From contig USIX01000019.1 of the NCBI GenBank assembly GCA_900554895.1, forward strand, positions 1-20,360: a stretch of DNA of 20,360 nucleotides, written 5' to 3'. This stretch comes from an uncultured Megamonas sp. (GTDB lineage Bacteria > Bacillota > Negativicutes > Selenomonadales > Selenomonadaceae). The notes below the pieces were generated by a model. That model was not told where the DNA came from. It made no database searches and saw only the letters and a list, made by a program, of their open reading frames with translations. The position numbers were made by a program, and so were the translations under genes. Positions 7,462 to 15,587 of the stretch are shown here, piece after piece; within the stretch, counting starts at the first letter, position 1; each line of letters opens with the position of its first letter.

Positions 7462-7491
7462 TTGACAAGTGGTGTATTTTATGTTTATAAT
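7462..7491 (+). promoter_or_regulatory. Promoter of the TauE/SafE exporter gene
   Basis: TTGACA (7462-7467), an 18-bp spacer and TATAAT (7486-7491) form a strong sigma-A promoter 40 bp before the tauE start. It is divergent from the epimerase promoter. Confidence 0.72.
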
Positions 7492-7531
7492 TTAACATAT
7501 AAAAAATATTTTCTGAATAGAGGTGCATTTA

Positions 7532-8263
7532 ATGCCAGAAGTTACCTCAGATTTAATTTTAGCTATACTTATTGGTTTTGGCTCAACAATGGTACAATCT
7601 TTAACTGGATTTGGACTATCCATTGTTTCTACTCCTTTGTTTCTAATGGTATATGATCCGAAGCAGGTTGTACTAATTTTGCAGCTTATCTGTGTTGTAA
7701 TTAATATATTTTTTGCTTTGGCATTGTATAAAAATATTGACAAGCATTTCTTATGGGTATTATTTATCGGGTCAATAATTGGCCAACCAGTTGGACTGCT
7801 GATTTTTCAAATTGCTCCGAATGATACTCTGAAATTATTTGTAGGTCTTACTATTTTAGTATTTTTGATTATCTCTAATTTAAACCACAAAGTCATAAAA
7901 GAAACGGATAAAAAAACGGCTGTCACCGGATTTCTATCTGGTATACTGACAACAGCTACCAGTATGGGCGGTCCACCTCTTATTCTATATCTTGCTAATG
8001 CTAAGCGAGATAAAGTTTCTATGCGAGCAACCTGTATCGCCTATTTCGCCATAACAAATGTGAGCGCTATCGCTATTTTTCTTATGGGCAATACCGATTT
8101 CTCTTTTGCCTTTGAACAAACAATTTATCTATTGCCATTTTGTTTTGTAGGCTTATGGCTCGGCAATAAATTGTTTCCGTATCTTTCACAGAAAATGTTT
8201 AACCGCATAATTTTCATTATGTTATTGTTCTCCTCACTTTACACTTTATATAGTGCAATTTGA
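7532..8263 (+). CDS. TauE/SafE-family membrane exporter, predicted organosulfonate (DHPS) or sulfite exporter
   Basis: This 243-aa integral membrane protein has about eight helices. It shows the TauE/SafE repeat pattern: a first-half FGSTMVQSLTGFGLSIVSTP and a second-half GFLSGILTTATSMGGPPLIL, each a glycine-rich half-helix with a conserved proline. The ATG at 7532 is chosen because AGAGGTG (7519-7525) lies 6 nt upstream; an in-frame GTG at 7523 overlaps that ribosome-binding site. It is the only plus-strand gene in the first 17 kb and is divergent from the epimerase across a shared regulatory region. TauE/SafE proteins are associated with export of sulfonates, sulfite or sulfoacetate and are frequent in sulfoglycolysis clusters. 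Here the likely cargo is DHPS, the end product of sulfolactaldehyde reduction. Family assignment is firm; the cargo is inferred. Confidence 0.82.
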   Translation: MPEVTSDLILAILIGFGSTMVQSLTGFGLSIVSTPLFLMVYDPKQVVLILQLICVVINIFFALALYKNIDKHFLWVLFIGSIIGQPVGLLIFQIAPNDTLKLFVGLTILVFLIISNLNHKVIKETDKKTAVTGFLSGILTTATSMGGPPLILYLANAKRDKVSMRATCIAYFAITNVSAIAIFLMGNTDFSFAFEQTIYLLPFCFVGLWLGNKLFPYLSQKMFNRIIFIMLLFSSLYTLYSAI

Positions 8264-8340
8264 TGATATATATTTACCCCTCTTCACTTCTCTCTAAAAC
8301 AGCTTTGAGATTATATACTCAGAGCTTATTTTTTTCACAC

Positions 8341-8386
8341 AAAAAAAGAGTATCTGTCCGAAAAATTCGGATAGATACTCTTTTTT
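8341..8386. terminator. Bidirectional rho-independent terminator between tauE and uvrA
   Basis: Arms 8348-8362 and 8366-8380 pair over 15 positions (one G-T) with a 3-nt loop. They are flanked by seven A's on the left and six T's on the right, so each strand has a U-tract. It ends both convergent genes. Confidence 0.92.
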
Positions 8387-8387
8387 A

Positions 8388-11234
8388 TTATTCATCACAT
8401 TTTGCCAAACGGCTGCCTTCTTCCAGCAACGGTTTAAGAAAATGTCCTGTATATGACTTTTCCACTTTGACTATACTTTCCGGTGTTCCTTTGGCTACAA
8501 CTGTACCGCCGCGGTTACCGCCTTCCGGGCCTAAATCAATCAGATAATCGGCTGTTTTGATTACATCGAGATTATGTTCGATTACGACAACGGTATCACC
8601 GCCGTCAACAAGCCGCTGTAATACATTCAAAAGCTGATGAACGTCGGCTGTATGAAGGCCTGTAGTCGGTTCGTCCAAAATATACAGCGTTTTTCCCGTG
8701 CTGCGCTTGGCAAGTTCCGTTGCCAGCTTTACGCGCTGGGCCTCTCCGCCGGAAAGTGTCGTTGCAGGCTGTCCCAGCTGAATATAACCTAATCCCACAT
8801 CCTGAATTACCTTCATATAACGATGGATTTTCGGGATATTTTCAAAAAAGACAGTAGCTTCATCAACCGTCATATTGAGTACATCAGAAATTGTTTTCCC
8901 CTTGTATTTCACTTCCAGCGTTTCACGGTTATATCTTGCACCTTTGCAGACTTCACACGGTACATAAACATCCGGCAGAAAGTGCATTTCGATTTTAATG
9001 ATACCGTCACCGTGACAAGCTTCACAACGGCCGCCTTTTACATTGAAACTGAACCTGCCCGGCTTATAGCCGCGAATTTTCGCTTCATTCGTTTGACTGA
9101 ATAATTCTCGGATACTGTCGAATACACCCGTATACGTCGCCGGATTGGAACGCGGTGTTCTGCCTATCGGCGACTGGTCGATATTGATAATTTTATCAAT
9201 ATTTTCAATGCCCTTTATTTCCCGGTGTTTACCCGGTTTACCTTTACTGCTGTAAAGTTTTGCCGCCAGACCTTTATAGAGAATTTCATTTACTAAAGTT
9301 GATTTTCCTGAACCGGAAACACCCGTTACTACCGTAAACACGCCGAGCGGAAATTTTACATTGATATTCTTTAAATTATTTTCTCTTGCACCGACAACTT
9401 CAATGAATTTGCCGTTGCCTTTACGCCTTGTCTGAGGTACGGGAATAAATTTCCGGCGGCTAAGGTACTGTCCCGTAATGGAACCTGGTACAATTTTTAT
9501 CTCATCCGCCGTCCCCTGCGCCACAATTTCACCACCGCCTGCACCTGCTCTCGGTCCGATGTCGATAATATGGTCGGCAGCATACATTGTATCTTCATCA
9601 TGCTCTACAACAATTAATGTATTGCCCAAATCGCGCAAATGCTTGAGCGTAGCAAGCAGTCTATTGTTATCGCGCTGATGAAGACCTATACTCGGTTCAT
9701 CAAGAATGTACAAAACACCGACAAGTCCCGAGCCTATCTGCGTTGCCAGACGAATACGCTGCGCTTCGCCGCCGGAAAGCGTGCCGGCAGCACGCGACAG
9801 AGTCAGATAATCCAGCCCCACATCGATTAAGAAACCGAGCCGCGCATGCAGTTCCTTCATAATCTGCTTTACAATAATCTGCTCACGCTGAGTAAATTTT
9901 ATGTTGCGGAAAAATTCATCAGCTTCGGCAATCGTCATATCCGTTACTTCTTTAATATTTTTTTCACCGACGGTAATTGCCAAAACCTCCGGCTTTAAAC
10001 GTGCGCCTTTGCACTTCGGACACGGTGTCGTACTCATATACGCTTCATAGCTTTCCCGCATTATATCGGAATTCGTTTCCTTATAACGGCGCTGAAGCAT
10101 CGGCATTACACCTTCAAACGGCGAAAAGTATTCCTTGTATTCATCATACAAATTCACGTATGAATAATGAAAACGTTCCTCGCCCGTACCGTTTATCAAA
10201 TAATTCTGCACGTCTTTATCTATCTCGTTCCACGGAGTATTGAGCGTATAACCGTATTTTTTCAACACCGCTTCTATCTGCACCATGGCATAGGAAGTCG
10301 GACTTTTCGACAGAGGAGCAAACAGCCCCTGTGCCGGACTTAAAGTTTTATCTGGCATTACAAGGTCGATATCAAATTGCTGATGACTGCCCAAACCGCT
10401 GCACTCCGGACAGGCACCGAACGGACTGTTGAAGGAAAACATGCGCGGTGCGATTTCCGGTAAACTGATACCGCAATCGATACAGGCAAAGTTCTGACTG
10501 AACATCAACAATTCCCCGTCAACTATCTGCACATAGACAATCCCCTGACCGATATCAAGTGCAGTTTCCAACGAATCGGCAAGACGCTGCTGCATCCCTT
10601 CTTTTACTACCAGACGGTCAACAACAACTTCAATCGTATGTTTCTTATTTTTTTCCAGATTTATTTCTTCATTAATATCTACAACATTGCCGTCAATACG
10701 TACGCGAACATAACCTTCCTTACGGATTTGCTCCAAAACTTTTTTATGTTCGCCTTTTTTACCACGCACAACCTGCGCCATAATTAAAAGTTTCGTTCTC
10801 TGCGGCAGTTCCATAATGGCATCAATCATCTGGTCGACTGTCTGCTGTGTAATCGGCTTGCCGCATTTAGGACAGTGCGGATGACCGGCACGCGCAAAAA
10901 GCAGACGCAGATAATCGTATATTTCCGTAACGGTACCTACCGTTGAACGCGGATTATGGCTCGTTGTCTTCTGGTCAATAGAAATGGCGGGCGACAACCC
11001 CTCTATATAATCTACATCCGGCTTATCCATCTGCCCGAGAAACTGTCTTGCATAAGCGGATAAGGACTCTACATAGCGACGCTGACCTTCGGCGTAAATC
11101 GTATCAAAAGCCAGTGAAGACTTTCCGCTGCCGCTTAGCCCCGTTATGACAACGAGCTTATCGCGCGGAATTTTTACATCTATATTTTTTAAATTATGTG
11201 CTCTTGCACCTTTTACAAAAATATATCCTGACAA
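8388..11234 (-). CDS. uvrA: UvrABC system protein A (excinuclease ATPase subunit)
   Basis: This 948-aa damage-recognition ATPase of nucleotide excision repair is full length (E. coli UvrA is 940 aa). It has two ABC cassettes. The first has Walker [10 protein letters not shown] (32-40), signature LSGGE (486-490) and Walker B LDEPS (511-515). The second has Walker [10 protein letters not shown] (638-646), signature LSGGE (827-831) and LDEPTTG (853-859). Zinc-binding cysteine pairs are seen at 251/254 with 275/278, and at 737/740 with 760/763 in the C-terminal finger that aids DNA discrimination. An extra CPKC pair lies at 121-124 and another at 405-408. Translation appears to start at a TTG (11234) directly behind a perfect AGGAGG (11242-11247) with 7-nt spacing. 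uvrB is not adjacent in this window. The upstream side abuts the noncoding repeat at 11255. I see no clear LexA box. Confidence 0.98.
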   Translation of the reverse strand: MSGYIFVKGARAHNLKNIDVKIPRDKLVVITGLSGSGKSSLAFDTIYAEGQRRYVESLSAYARQFLGQMDKPDVDYIEGLSPAISIDQKTTSHNPRSTVGTVTEIYDYLRLLFARAGHPHCPKCGKPITQQTVDQMIDAIMELPQRTKLLIMAQVVRGKKGEHKKVLEQIRKEGYVRVRIDGNVVDINEEINLEKNKKHTIEVVVDRLVVKEGMQQRLADSLETALDIGQGIVYVQIVDGELLMFSQNFACIDCGISLPEIAPRMFSFNSPFGACPECSGLGSHQQFDIDLVMPDKTLSPAQGLFAPLSKSPTSYAMVQIEAVLKKYGYTLNTPWNEIDKDVQNYLINGTGEERFHYSYVNLYDEYKEYFSPFEGVMPMLQRRYKETNSDIMRESYEAYMSTTPCPKCKGARLKPEVLAITVGEKNIKEVTDMTIAEADEFFRNIKFTQREQIIVKQIMKELHARLGFLIDVGLDYLTLSRAAGTLSGGEAQRIRLATQIGSGLVGVLYILDEPSIGLHQRDNNRLLATLKHLRDLGNTLIVVEHDEDTMYAADHIIDIGPRAGAGGGEIVAQGTADEIKIVPGSITGQYLSRRKFIPVPQTRRKGNGKFIEVVGARENNLKNINVKFPLGVFTVVTGVSGSGKSTLVNEILYKGLAAKLYSSKGKPGKHREIKGIENIDKIINIDQSPIGRTPRSNPATYTGVFDSIRELFSQTNEAKIRGYKPGRFSFNVKGGRCEACHGDGIIKIEMHFLPDVYVPCEVCKGARYNRETLEVKYKGKTISDVLNMTVDEATVFFENIPKIHRYMKVIQDVGLGYIQLGQPATTLSGGEAQRVKLATELAKRSTGKTLYILDEPTTGLHTADVHQLLNVLQRLVDGGDTVVVIEHNLDVIKTADYLIDLGPEGGNRGGTVVAKGTPESIVKVEKSYTGHFLKPLLEEGSRLAKCDE

Positions 11235-11254
11235 GAAAAAACCTCCTTTTAATG

Positions 11255-11652
11255 TTCATTTTTTTGATGCAAAGAAAAATAAACCAAAAAGAAACCTTTT
11301 AACGTTTCGCTATCGCTGCACTGGGCGAGCCTTCGCAGCTCTCATATATGAAGAGACGGTACAACGGCTCGAAACACTTGGAATTCGGCTCGAGCCTTCC
11401 ATCTTTAGCTAGAACTTAAAGTAAACTTATATTTTGCTAGCCATGCCAAAACTATCATCCACATTTAGGGATTTTCACGGCAGCTTTAGCTGTTAAAAAT
11501 CTCTAGTGGGCTACGAACTTAGGCATTTTAAGATAACTCTTGGTACTTCAGCACTTAGAGATATCTTATGCCGTAAGGTGAATTTTCGGCAATATGAAAA
11601 TAAATTAAGAAATCAACTCTCTTTTTCTTATATTACACCGAACGGCACTCTT
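11255..11652. repeat. Dispersed noncoding repeat, copy A
   Basis: This stretch fills the gap between uvrA and oppF and aligns along its length, with indels, to 16702-17094. Shared blocks include TTCATTTTT then GATGCAAAGAAAAA, AACCAAAAAGAAAC, GCTGCACTGGGC, ACAACGGCTCGAAACA, a hairpin at 11467-11504, CTACGAA then TAAGGCAT-like sequence, and CGGCACT near the end. Indels shift every reading frame between copies, so it is not coding. A copy-specific hairpin occupies 11522-11572 (arms 11529-11540 and 11557-11568). Both copies have the same orientation. Confidence 0.85.
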
Positions 11653-11664
11653 AAAAAAACAAAC

Positions 11665-12615
11665 TCAAACCAAATGACAGGCAATTTTCCTGCCGTCTAT
11701 ATTTTTAAGCTCAGGAACTTCCTTTTTGCAAATATCTTCTGCATACGGACAGCGCGTATTAAAAGGACATCCATGCGGCGGATTTAACGGGTTCGGCAGC
11801 TCACCTTTTAGCAATATGCGCCGTTTCATCTTTTCAACCTTCGGGTCAGGCACGGGAATTGACGAAAGCAGTGCCTTTGTATACGGATGCAGCGGATTTT
11901 CATACAGTTCCTCCGTCTGCGCCATTTCTACGATACGACCCAGATACATAACGGCGACTTTCTGACTGATATAACGCACCATTGCCAAGTCATGTGCTAT
12001 GAATAAATATGTCAGACCCAAATCCTTTTGCAGTCGCTCCAGTAAATTTATGACCTGTGCCTGAATGGATACATCCAGTGCTGAAATCGGTTCATCACAT
12101 ATAATAAGCTTCGGCTCACAGGCAAGTGCCCGCGCTATGCCGATGCGTTGCCGCTGACCGCCAGAAAATTCATGCGGAAACCTATTTGCCTGTTCACGGC
12201 TCAATCCTACCAGCTCTAAAAGTTCATAAATACGCTGTCTTTTTTCCGCTTCAACGCTGTATAAACGGTGAATGTCAAGCGGCTCACCGATAATATCGGC
12301 AACAGTCATGCGCGGATTAAGTGAAGCGTATGGGTCTTGAAATATCATCTGAATATCTTTGTGCATTTTACCGTATCCGGAAATCTTTTCGCCATTGAAA
12401 ACAACTTCGCCACTCGTCGGTCTATACAGCCCCATAATCGTTCTGCCCGTCGTTGATTTGCCGCAGCCCGATTCGCCAACAAGACCCAGTGTTTCTTTAT
12501 ACTGTATTTTTAAACTGACATCATTTACCGCCTTCAGGATTTTCGTTGGCCTGCCCCAAAAAGAACGCTCCACCACAAAATGTTTCGACAGATTTTTTAC
12601 TTCCAGCAATGCCAT
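11665..12615 (-). CDS. oppF: Oligopeptide/dipeptide ABC transporter ATP-binding protein (OppF/DppF type)
   Basis: This 316-aa ABC ATPase pairs with the OppD-like subunit to power peptide uptake. It has Walker [10 protein letters not shown] (47-55), Q-loop IFQDPYASLNPRMTV, signature FSGGQ (150-154) and Walker B LIICDEP (170-176). The C-terminal oligopeptide-transporter tail has a cysteine cluster (HGCPFNTRCPYAEDIC) that is typical of OppD/OppF. The start is set at the ATG at 12615, which overlaps the upstream oppD stop by one base (TGATG) and begins [14 protein letters not shown] longer open frame reaching 12750 only reads the end of oppD in another phase. It is the last gene of the operon, and the noncoding repeat begins 12 bp beyond its stop. 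The substrate may be dipeptides, oligopeptides or another small ligand; sequence alone does not decide. Confidence 0.93.
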   Translation of the reverse strand: MALLEVKNLSKHFVVERSFWGRPTKILKAVNDVSLKIQYKETLGLVGESGCGKSTTGRTIMGLYRPTSGEVVFNGEKISGYGKMHKDIQMIFQDPYASLNPRMTVADIIGEPLDIHRLYSVEAEKRQRIYELLELVGLSREQANRFPHEFSGGQRQRIGIARALACEPKLIICDEPISALDVSIQAQVINLLERLQKDLGLTYLFIAHDLAMVRYISQKVAVMYLGRIVEMAQTEELYENPLHPYTKALLSSIPVPDPKVEKMKRRILLKGELPNPLNPPHGCPFNTRCPYAEDICKKEVPELKNIDGRKIACHLV

Positions 12616-13601
12616 CAGCTTTCCTCCTTCTGTGCCAGTTCGTGTTCCAGCCAGCATTTTACATAATGAGCGCCGGTTATAGCCGTAACAGCCGGCATTT
12701 GAGCTGCACAGATACGCATGGCTCTGTCGCAGCGCACAGCAAACGGACAAAAATCTATTTCCTGCTTTAAATCAGGCGGCTGACCGTCAATGACGAAAAG
12801 CGGTTCTCCTTTTTTATCCGTAAGGCGCGGCAGTGATTTTAAAAGACCTTTCGTATACGGATGATGCGCATTATAGAAAATTTCCTCCGCACTGCCGCAT
12901 TCCACGACCTGACCGGCGTACATCACGGCAACTTCATCGCACAAATTGGCAATCACGCCCAAATCGTGTGAAATAAGAATTATCGCCATACCCAGTTCAC
13001 TTTGCAGTTCTCTGAGCAAATCCAAAATCTGCGCCTGCACCGTTACATCAAGCGCCGTTGTCGGTTCATCGGCAATTAAAAGCTTCGGTTCACAGGCAAG
13101 CGCCATGGCAATCATCACGCGCTGACGCATACCGCCGCTGAACTGATGCGGATAATCGTTCAATCTCTGCTCTGCCGACGGAATTCCTACCAGCTTCAAC
13201 AGCTCAACAGCTCTTTTGCGCGCTTCCTCCTTTTTCAAATGCTTATGCAGAAACAAACTTTCTGTAAGCTGCGTTCCTATCGTAAGTACAGGATTTAGCG
13301 AAGTCATAGGGTCCTGAAATATCATGGCTATTTCATTGCCGCGCAGCTTGTTCATTTCCGCCTCCGCCAATTTTACAATATCCTTATCCCTAAAAATAAT
13401 TTTTCCGTGGTCAATCAGACTGTTTTCCTGCGGCAAAAGCCCCATAATAGCATGAGCAGTAACGGATTTGCCGCAACCCGACTCGCCTACAATACCGATT
13501 GTTTTTCCCTCATCTACGGAAAAACTGACATCACGCACTGCTTTTACTCTGCCGCGATACGTGGAAAATGATACAGCCAGATTTTCTACTTGCAACAACA
13601 T
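12615..13601 (-). CDS. oppD: Oligopeptide/dipeptide ABC transporter ATP-binding protein (OppD/DppD type)
   Basis: This 328-aa ABC ATPase begins [17 protein letters not shown]. Motifs are Walker [10 protein letters not shown] (39-47), Q-loop [14 protein letters not shown], signature FSGGM (154-158), Walker B LLIADEP (174-180), and the D-loop/H-loop region [10 protein letters not shown] and ISHDLGVIA. The C-terminal cysteine-rich segment ([16 protein letters not shown]) marks the Opp/Dpp family. A good AGGTGA site precedes the ATG. It is 14 bp from the oppC stop and translationally coupled to oppF. It hydrolyses ATP at the cytoplasmic face of the OppB-OppC channel. Confidence 0.94.
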   Translation of the reverse strand: MLLQVENLAVSFSTYRGRVKAVRDVSFSVDEGKTIGIVGESGCGKSVTAHAIMGLLPQENSLIDHGKIIFRDKDIVKLAEAEMNKLRGNEIAMIFQDPMTSLNPVLTIGTQLTESLFLHKHLKKEEARKRAVELLKLVGIPSAEQRLNDYPHQFSGGMRQRVMIAMALACEPKLLIADEPTTALDVTVQAQILDLLRELQSELGMAIILISHDLGVIANLCDEVAVMYAGQVVECGSAEEIFYNAHHPYTKGLLKSLPRLTDKKGEPLFVIDGQPPDLKQEIDFCPFAVRCDRAMRICAAQMPAVTAITGAHYVKCWLEHELAQKEES

Positions 13602-13615
13602 ATAATCACCTCATA

Positions 13616-14524
13616 TCAGCGGCGCATTTTCGGGTCGAGCACATCTCTGAGACCATCGCCTAAAAAATTAAATGCCAGCATGGTAATACTGATTGCCGCC
13701 GCCGGAAAAAACAGCTGAAACGGATATGCTCTGATATTGTTTACTCCCTCTGAAGCCAATACACCCCAGCTAGCCATCGGAGCTGATACACCCAGACCGA
13801 TAAAGCTAAGAAAAGCTTCCGTAAAAATTGCATCCGGTATGGCAAGCGTCATAGTTACCACAATCGCTCCCATAGTGTTCGGAATTAAGTGGCGCAGTAA
13901 AATCCTCATACGGGAAGCACCTATACAGCGTGCCGCCAGAATAAACTCCTGCTGTTTCATTGCCAAAATCTGACCGCGCACAATCCGCGCCATTTGCAGC
14001 CAGTAACCGATACCGAGAGCAATAAATATATTGATAAGACCCGGTTTCAATACCACCATCAGTAAAATTACGTATAAAAGCGTCGGCACACTGTATAAAA
14101 TATCAACGATATTCATCATTACTCTGTCAATTTTGCCGCCGCAAAAACCGGCAATACCGCCGTAAACAACACCGATAAAAAAATTCAGCAAACTTGCAAC
14201 TATACCGATAGCCAGTGAAATACGCGCACCGTACAGTACACGGATAAAAATATCCCTGCCAAGATTATCCGTACCGAACCAATGTTCAAAACTGGGCGAC
14301 TGGTTCGGCATCATTAAGTTCTGTTCATCATAGCTGTGACTGGAAAACAGCGGCACGAATACGGCGATTAAAACCAAAGCCGCAATAACAGCCAGACCGA
14401 GAGTCGCCATTTTATTCTTTTTCAGGCGTAACCACGCATCCTGCCAATAGCCGAGCGTTTCCGTCTGATTTTGCATATTTATTATCTCCCGCTCCATAGG
14501 AGCGAACATTTCTTTATTAAGCAC
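13616..14524 (-). CDS. oppC: Oligopeptide/dipeptide ABC transporter permease (OppC/DppC type)
   Basis: This inner-membrane permease is up to 302 aa. It has an N-terminal cytoplasmic WQDAWLRLKKNKMA segment typical of OppC, a first helix, then a periplasmic loop with HWFGTDNLGRDIFIRVLYGAR. Further helices and the EAA-type loop AARCIGASRMRILLRHLIPN, which contacts the ATPase, follow. It ends GDGLRDVLDPKMRR, the usual OppC tail. The start is uncertain. A GTG at 14524 lies 2 bp past the oppB stop with AAAGGGTGA upstream. An ATG at 14476 (MQNQTETLGYWQ) has GGGAG 8 nt before it and gives 286 aa. Either way the gene is tightly coupled to oppB. Confidence 0.93.
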   Translation of the reverse strand: MLNKEMFAPMEREIINMQNQTETLGYWQDAWLRLKKNKMATLGLAVIAALVLIAVFVPLFSSHSYDEQNLMMPNQSPSFEHWFGTDNLGRDIFIRVLYGARISLAIGIVASLLNFFIGVVYGGIAGFCGGKIDRVMMNIVDILYSVPTLLYVILLMVVLKPGLINIFIALGIGYWLQMARIVRGQILAMKQQEFILAARCIGASRMRILLRHLIPNTMGAIVVTMTLAIPDAIFTEAFLSFIGLGVSAPMASWGVLASEGVNNIRAYPFQLFFPAAAISITMLAFNFLGDGLRDVLDPKMRR

Positions 14525-14526
14525 AG

Positions 14527-15459
14527 CTATTCACCCTTTCCACTGCCGATTTTTATGCGCGGGTCCAATAAAGGATAAATTAAATCCACCAGCATATTCA
14601 ATACAATAACGATTACACTGTAAAAAATCGTCACGCCTAAAATAACGGTATAATCACGATTGTAAATACTTGTTACAAAATACTGACCGAGTCCAGGAAT
14701 AGCAAAAATACTCTCAATAACGAAACTGCCCGTTAAAATGCCTGCCGCCATGGGACCGATATATGTGATAACCGGAATTAACGAATTAGGCAAAGCATGT
14801 TTAAACAGAACAGTCAGGCGGGACAAACCTTTTGCCCGTGCCGTCTTTATATAATCCTGCCCTAAAACATCCAGCATACTGGAGCGGGTGAGACGAGCGA
14901 TAAACGACATCGGCATTCCCGACAGTGCCAGTGCCGGCATAATCTGATACTGCCAGCCTTCCCACATAGCCGATGGCAAAAGGTGCAATTTAGTCGACAG
15001 AACATAAATAAGCAAAGCTGCAACTACGAAACTGGGCACCGCCACACCAAGCGTCGTACAGAAATTAACAACATGGTCCTGCCACTTTCCCTGTTTTACC
15101 GCTGCCAGTATTCCGGCGGGAATACCGATAATCACTGCTATTAAAACAGCTTCCATACCGAGCTGAAACGAAACAGGAAAACCGTCTTTTATAATATCAT
15201 TTACGCTGCGACCGGGATATTTAAATGAAGGCCCCAAATCCCCCTGAACAAGATTTGCCAGATAATCACCGTACTGTTTATACAGCGGGTCATTCAATTT
15301 ATACCGTTCCTCAATACTTTTCAGTACCACCGGCGGCAGAGATTTTTCCACCGTGAACGGCCCGCCTGGAATAGCGTGCATCAAACCGAATGTAATCGTA
15401 ATAACGACCCATAATACGAGCACGGCATTAAAAACACGCTTTATAATATACGCCAGCAA
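14527..15459 (-). CDS. oppB: Oligopeptide/dipeptide ABC transporter permease (OppB/DppB type)
   Basis: This 310-aa permease has the family N-terminus (YIIKRVFNAVLVLWVVITITF, then HAIPGGPF) and six predicted helices. The cytoplasmic EAA loop reads TARAKGLSRLTVLFKHALPNSLIPVIT, and the C-terminus VDLIYPLLDPRI. The only workable start is a TTG at 15459, because an in-frame TGA lies three codons upstream and the next Met is at residue 27. A GGGGAG at 15470-15475 supports the TTG. It is the first gene of the operon and is preceded by a TTGCAC-17-TATAAT promoter. No periplasmic or lipoprotein binding protein (OppA) gene is found on either side, so the transporter must rely on one encoded elsewhere. 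Confidence 0.94.
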   Translation of the reverse strand: MLAYIIKRVFNAVLVLWVVITITFGLMHAIPGGPFTVEKSLPPVVLKSIEERYKLNDPLYKQYGDYLANLVQGDLGPSFKYPGRSVNDIIKDGFPVSFQLGMEAVLIAVIIGIPAGILAAVKQGKWQDHVVNFCTTLGVAVPSFVVAALLIYVLSTKLHLLPSAMWEGWQYQIMPALALSGMPMSFIARLTRSSMLDVLGQDYIKTARAKGLSRLTVLFKHALPNSLIPVITYIGPMAAGILTGSFVIESIFAIPGLGQYFVTSIYNRDYTVILGVTIFYSVIVIVLNMLVDLIYPLLDPRIKIGSGKGE

Positions 15460-15493
15460 AATTTTTCACTCCCCAAATTATAATATAGAACTT

Positions 15494-15522
15494 ATTATAA
15501 GAGTGAATTCCTTATTGTGCAA
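15494..15522 (-). promoter_or_regulatory. Promoter of the oppBCDF operon
   Basis: On the minus strand, TTGCAC (15517-15522), a 17-bp spacer and TATAAT (15494-15499) lie just past the upstream gene's terminator and about 35 bp before the oppB start. Confidence 0.72.
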
Positions 15523-15524
15523 AT

Positions 15525-15570
15525 AAAAAAACAGGTGCTGTCGTTTACTGAAAACTAACACCTGTTTTTT
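15525..15570. terminator. Terminator after the alpha/beta hydrolase gene
   Basis: CAGGTG (15532-15537) pairs with CACCTG (15559-15564), extended by A-run/T-run flanks on both sides. It lies 17 bp past the hydrolase stop. The minus-strand transcript ends in a run of U's, and the structure insulates oppB. Confidence 0.85.
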
Positions 15571-15587
15571 CGTTTAATACTTTTTAA

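Noticed and set aside
8260..8547. A 95-codon plus-strand open frame after tauE
   Set aside because: It runs through the bidirectional terminator and antisense to the uvrA 3' end.
11248..11262. Possible LexA box upstream of uvrA (GAACATT on the minus strand)
   Set aside because: Only one half-site is present. The partner GTTC at the right spacing is missing, and the sequence belongs to the repeat border.
11146..11787. Short open frames through repeat copy A, with an FFDAKKN-PKRN segment also readable in copy B
   Set aside because: The similarity comes from the shared DNA palindrome. Single-base indels right afterwards put the two copies in different frames, so no protein is conserved.
12616..12750. 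N-terminal extension of oppF
   Set aside because: The extension reads the 3' end of oppD out of frame; the ATG at 12615 overlapping the oppD stop gives the standard OppF N-terminus.
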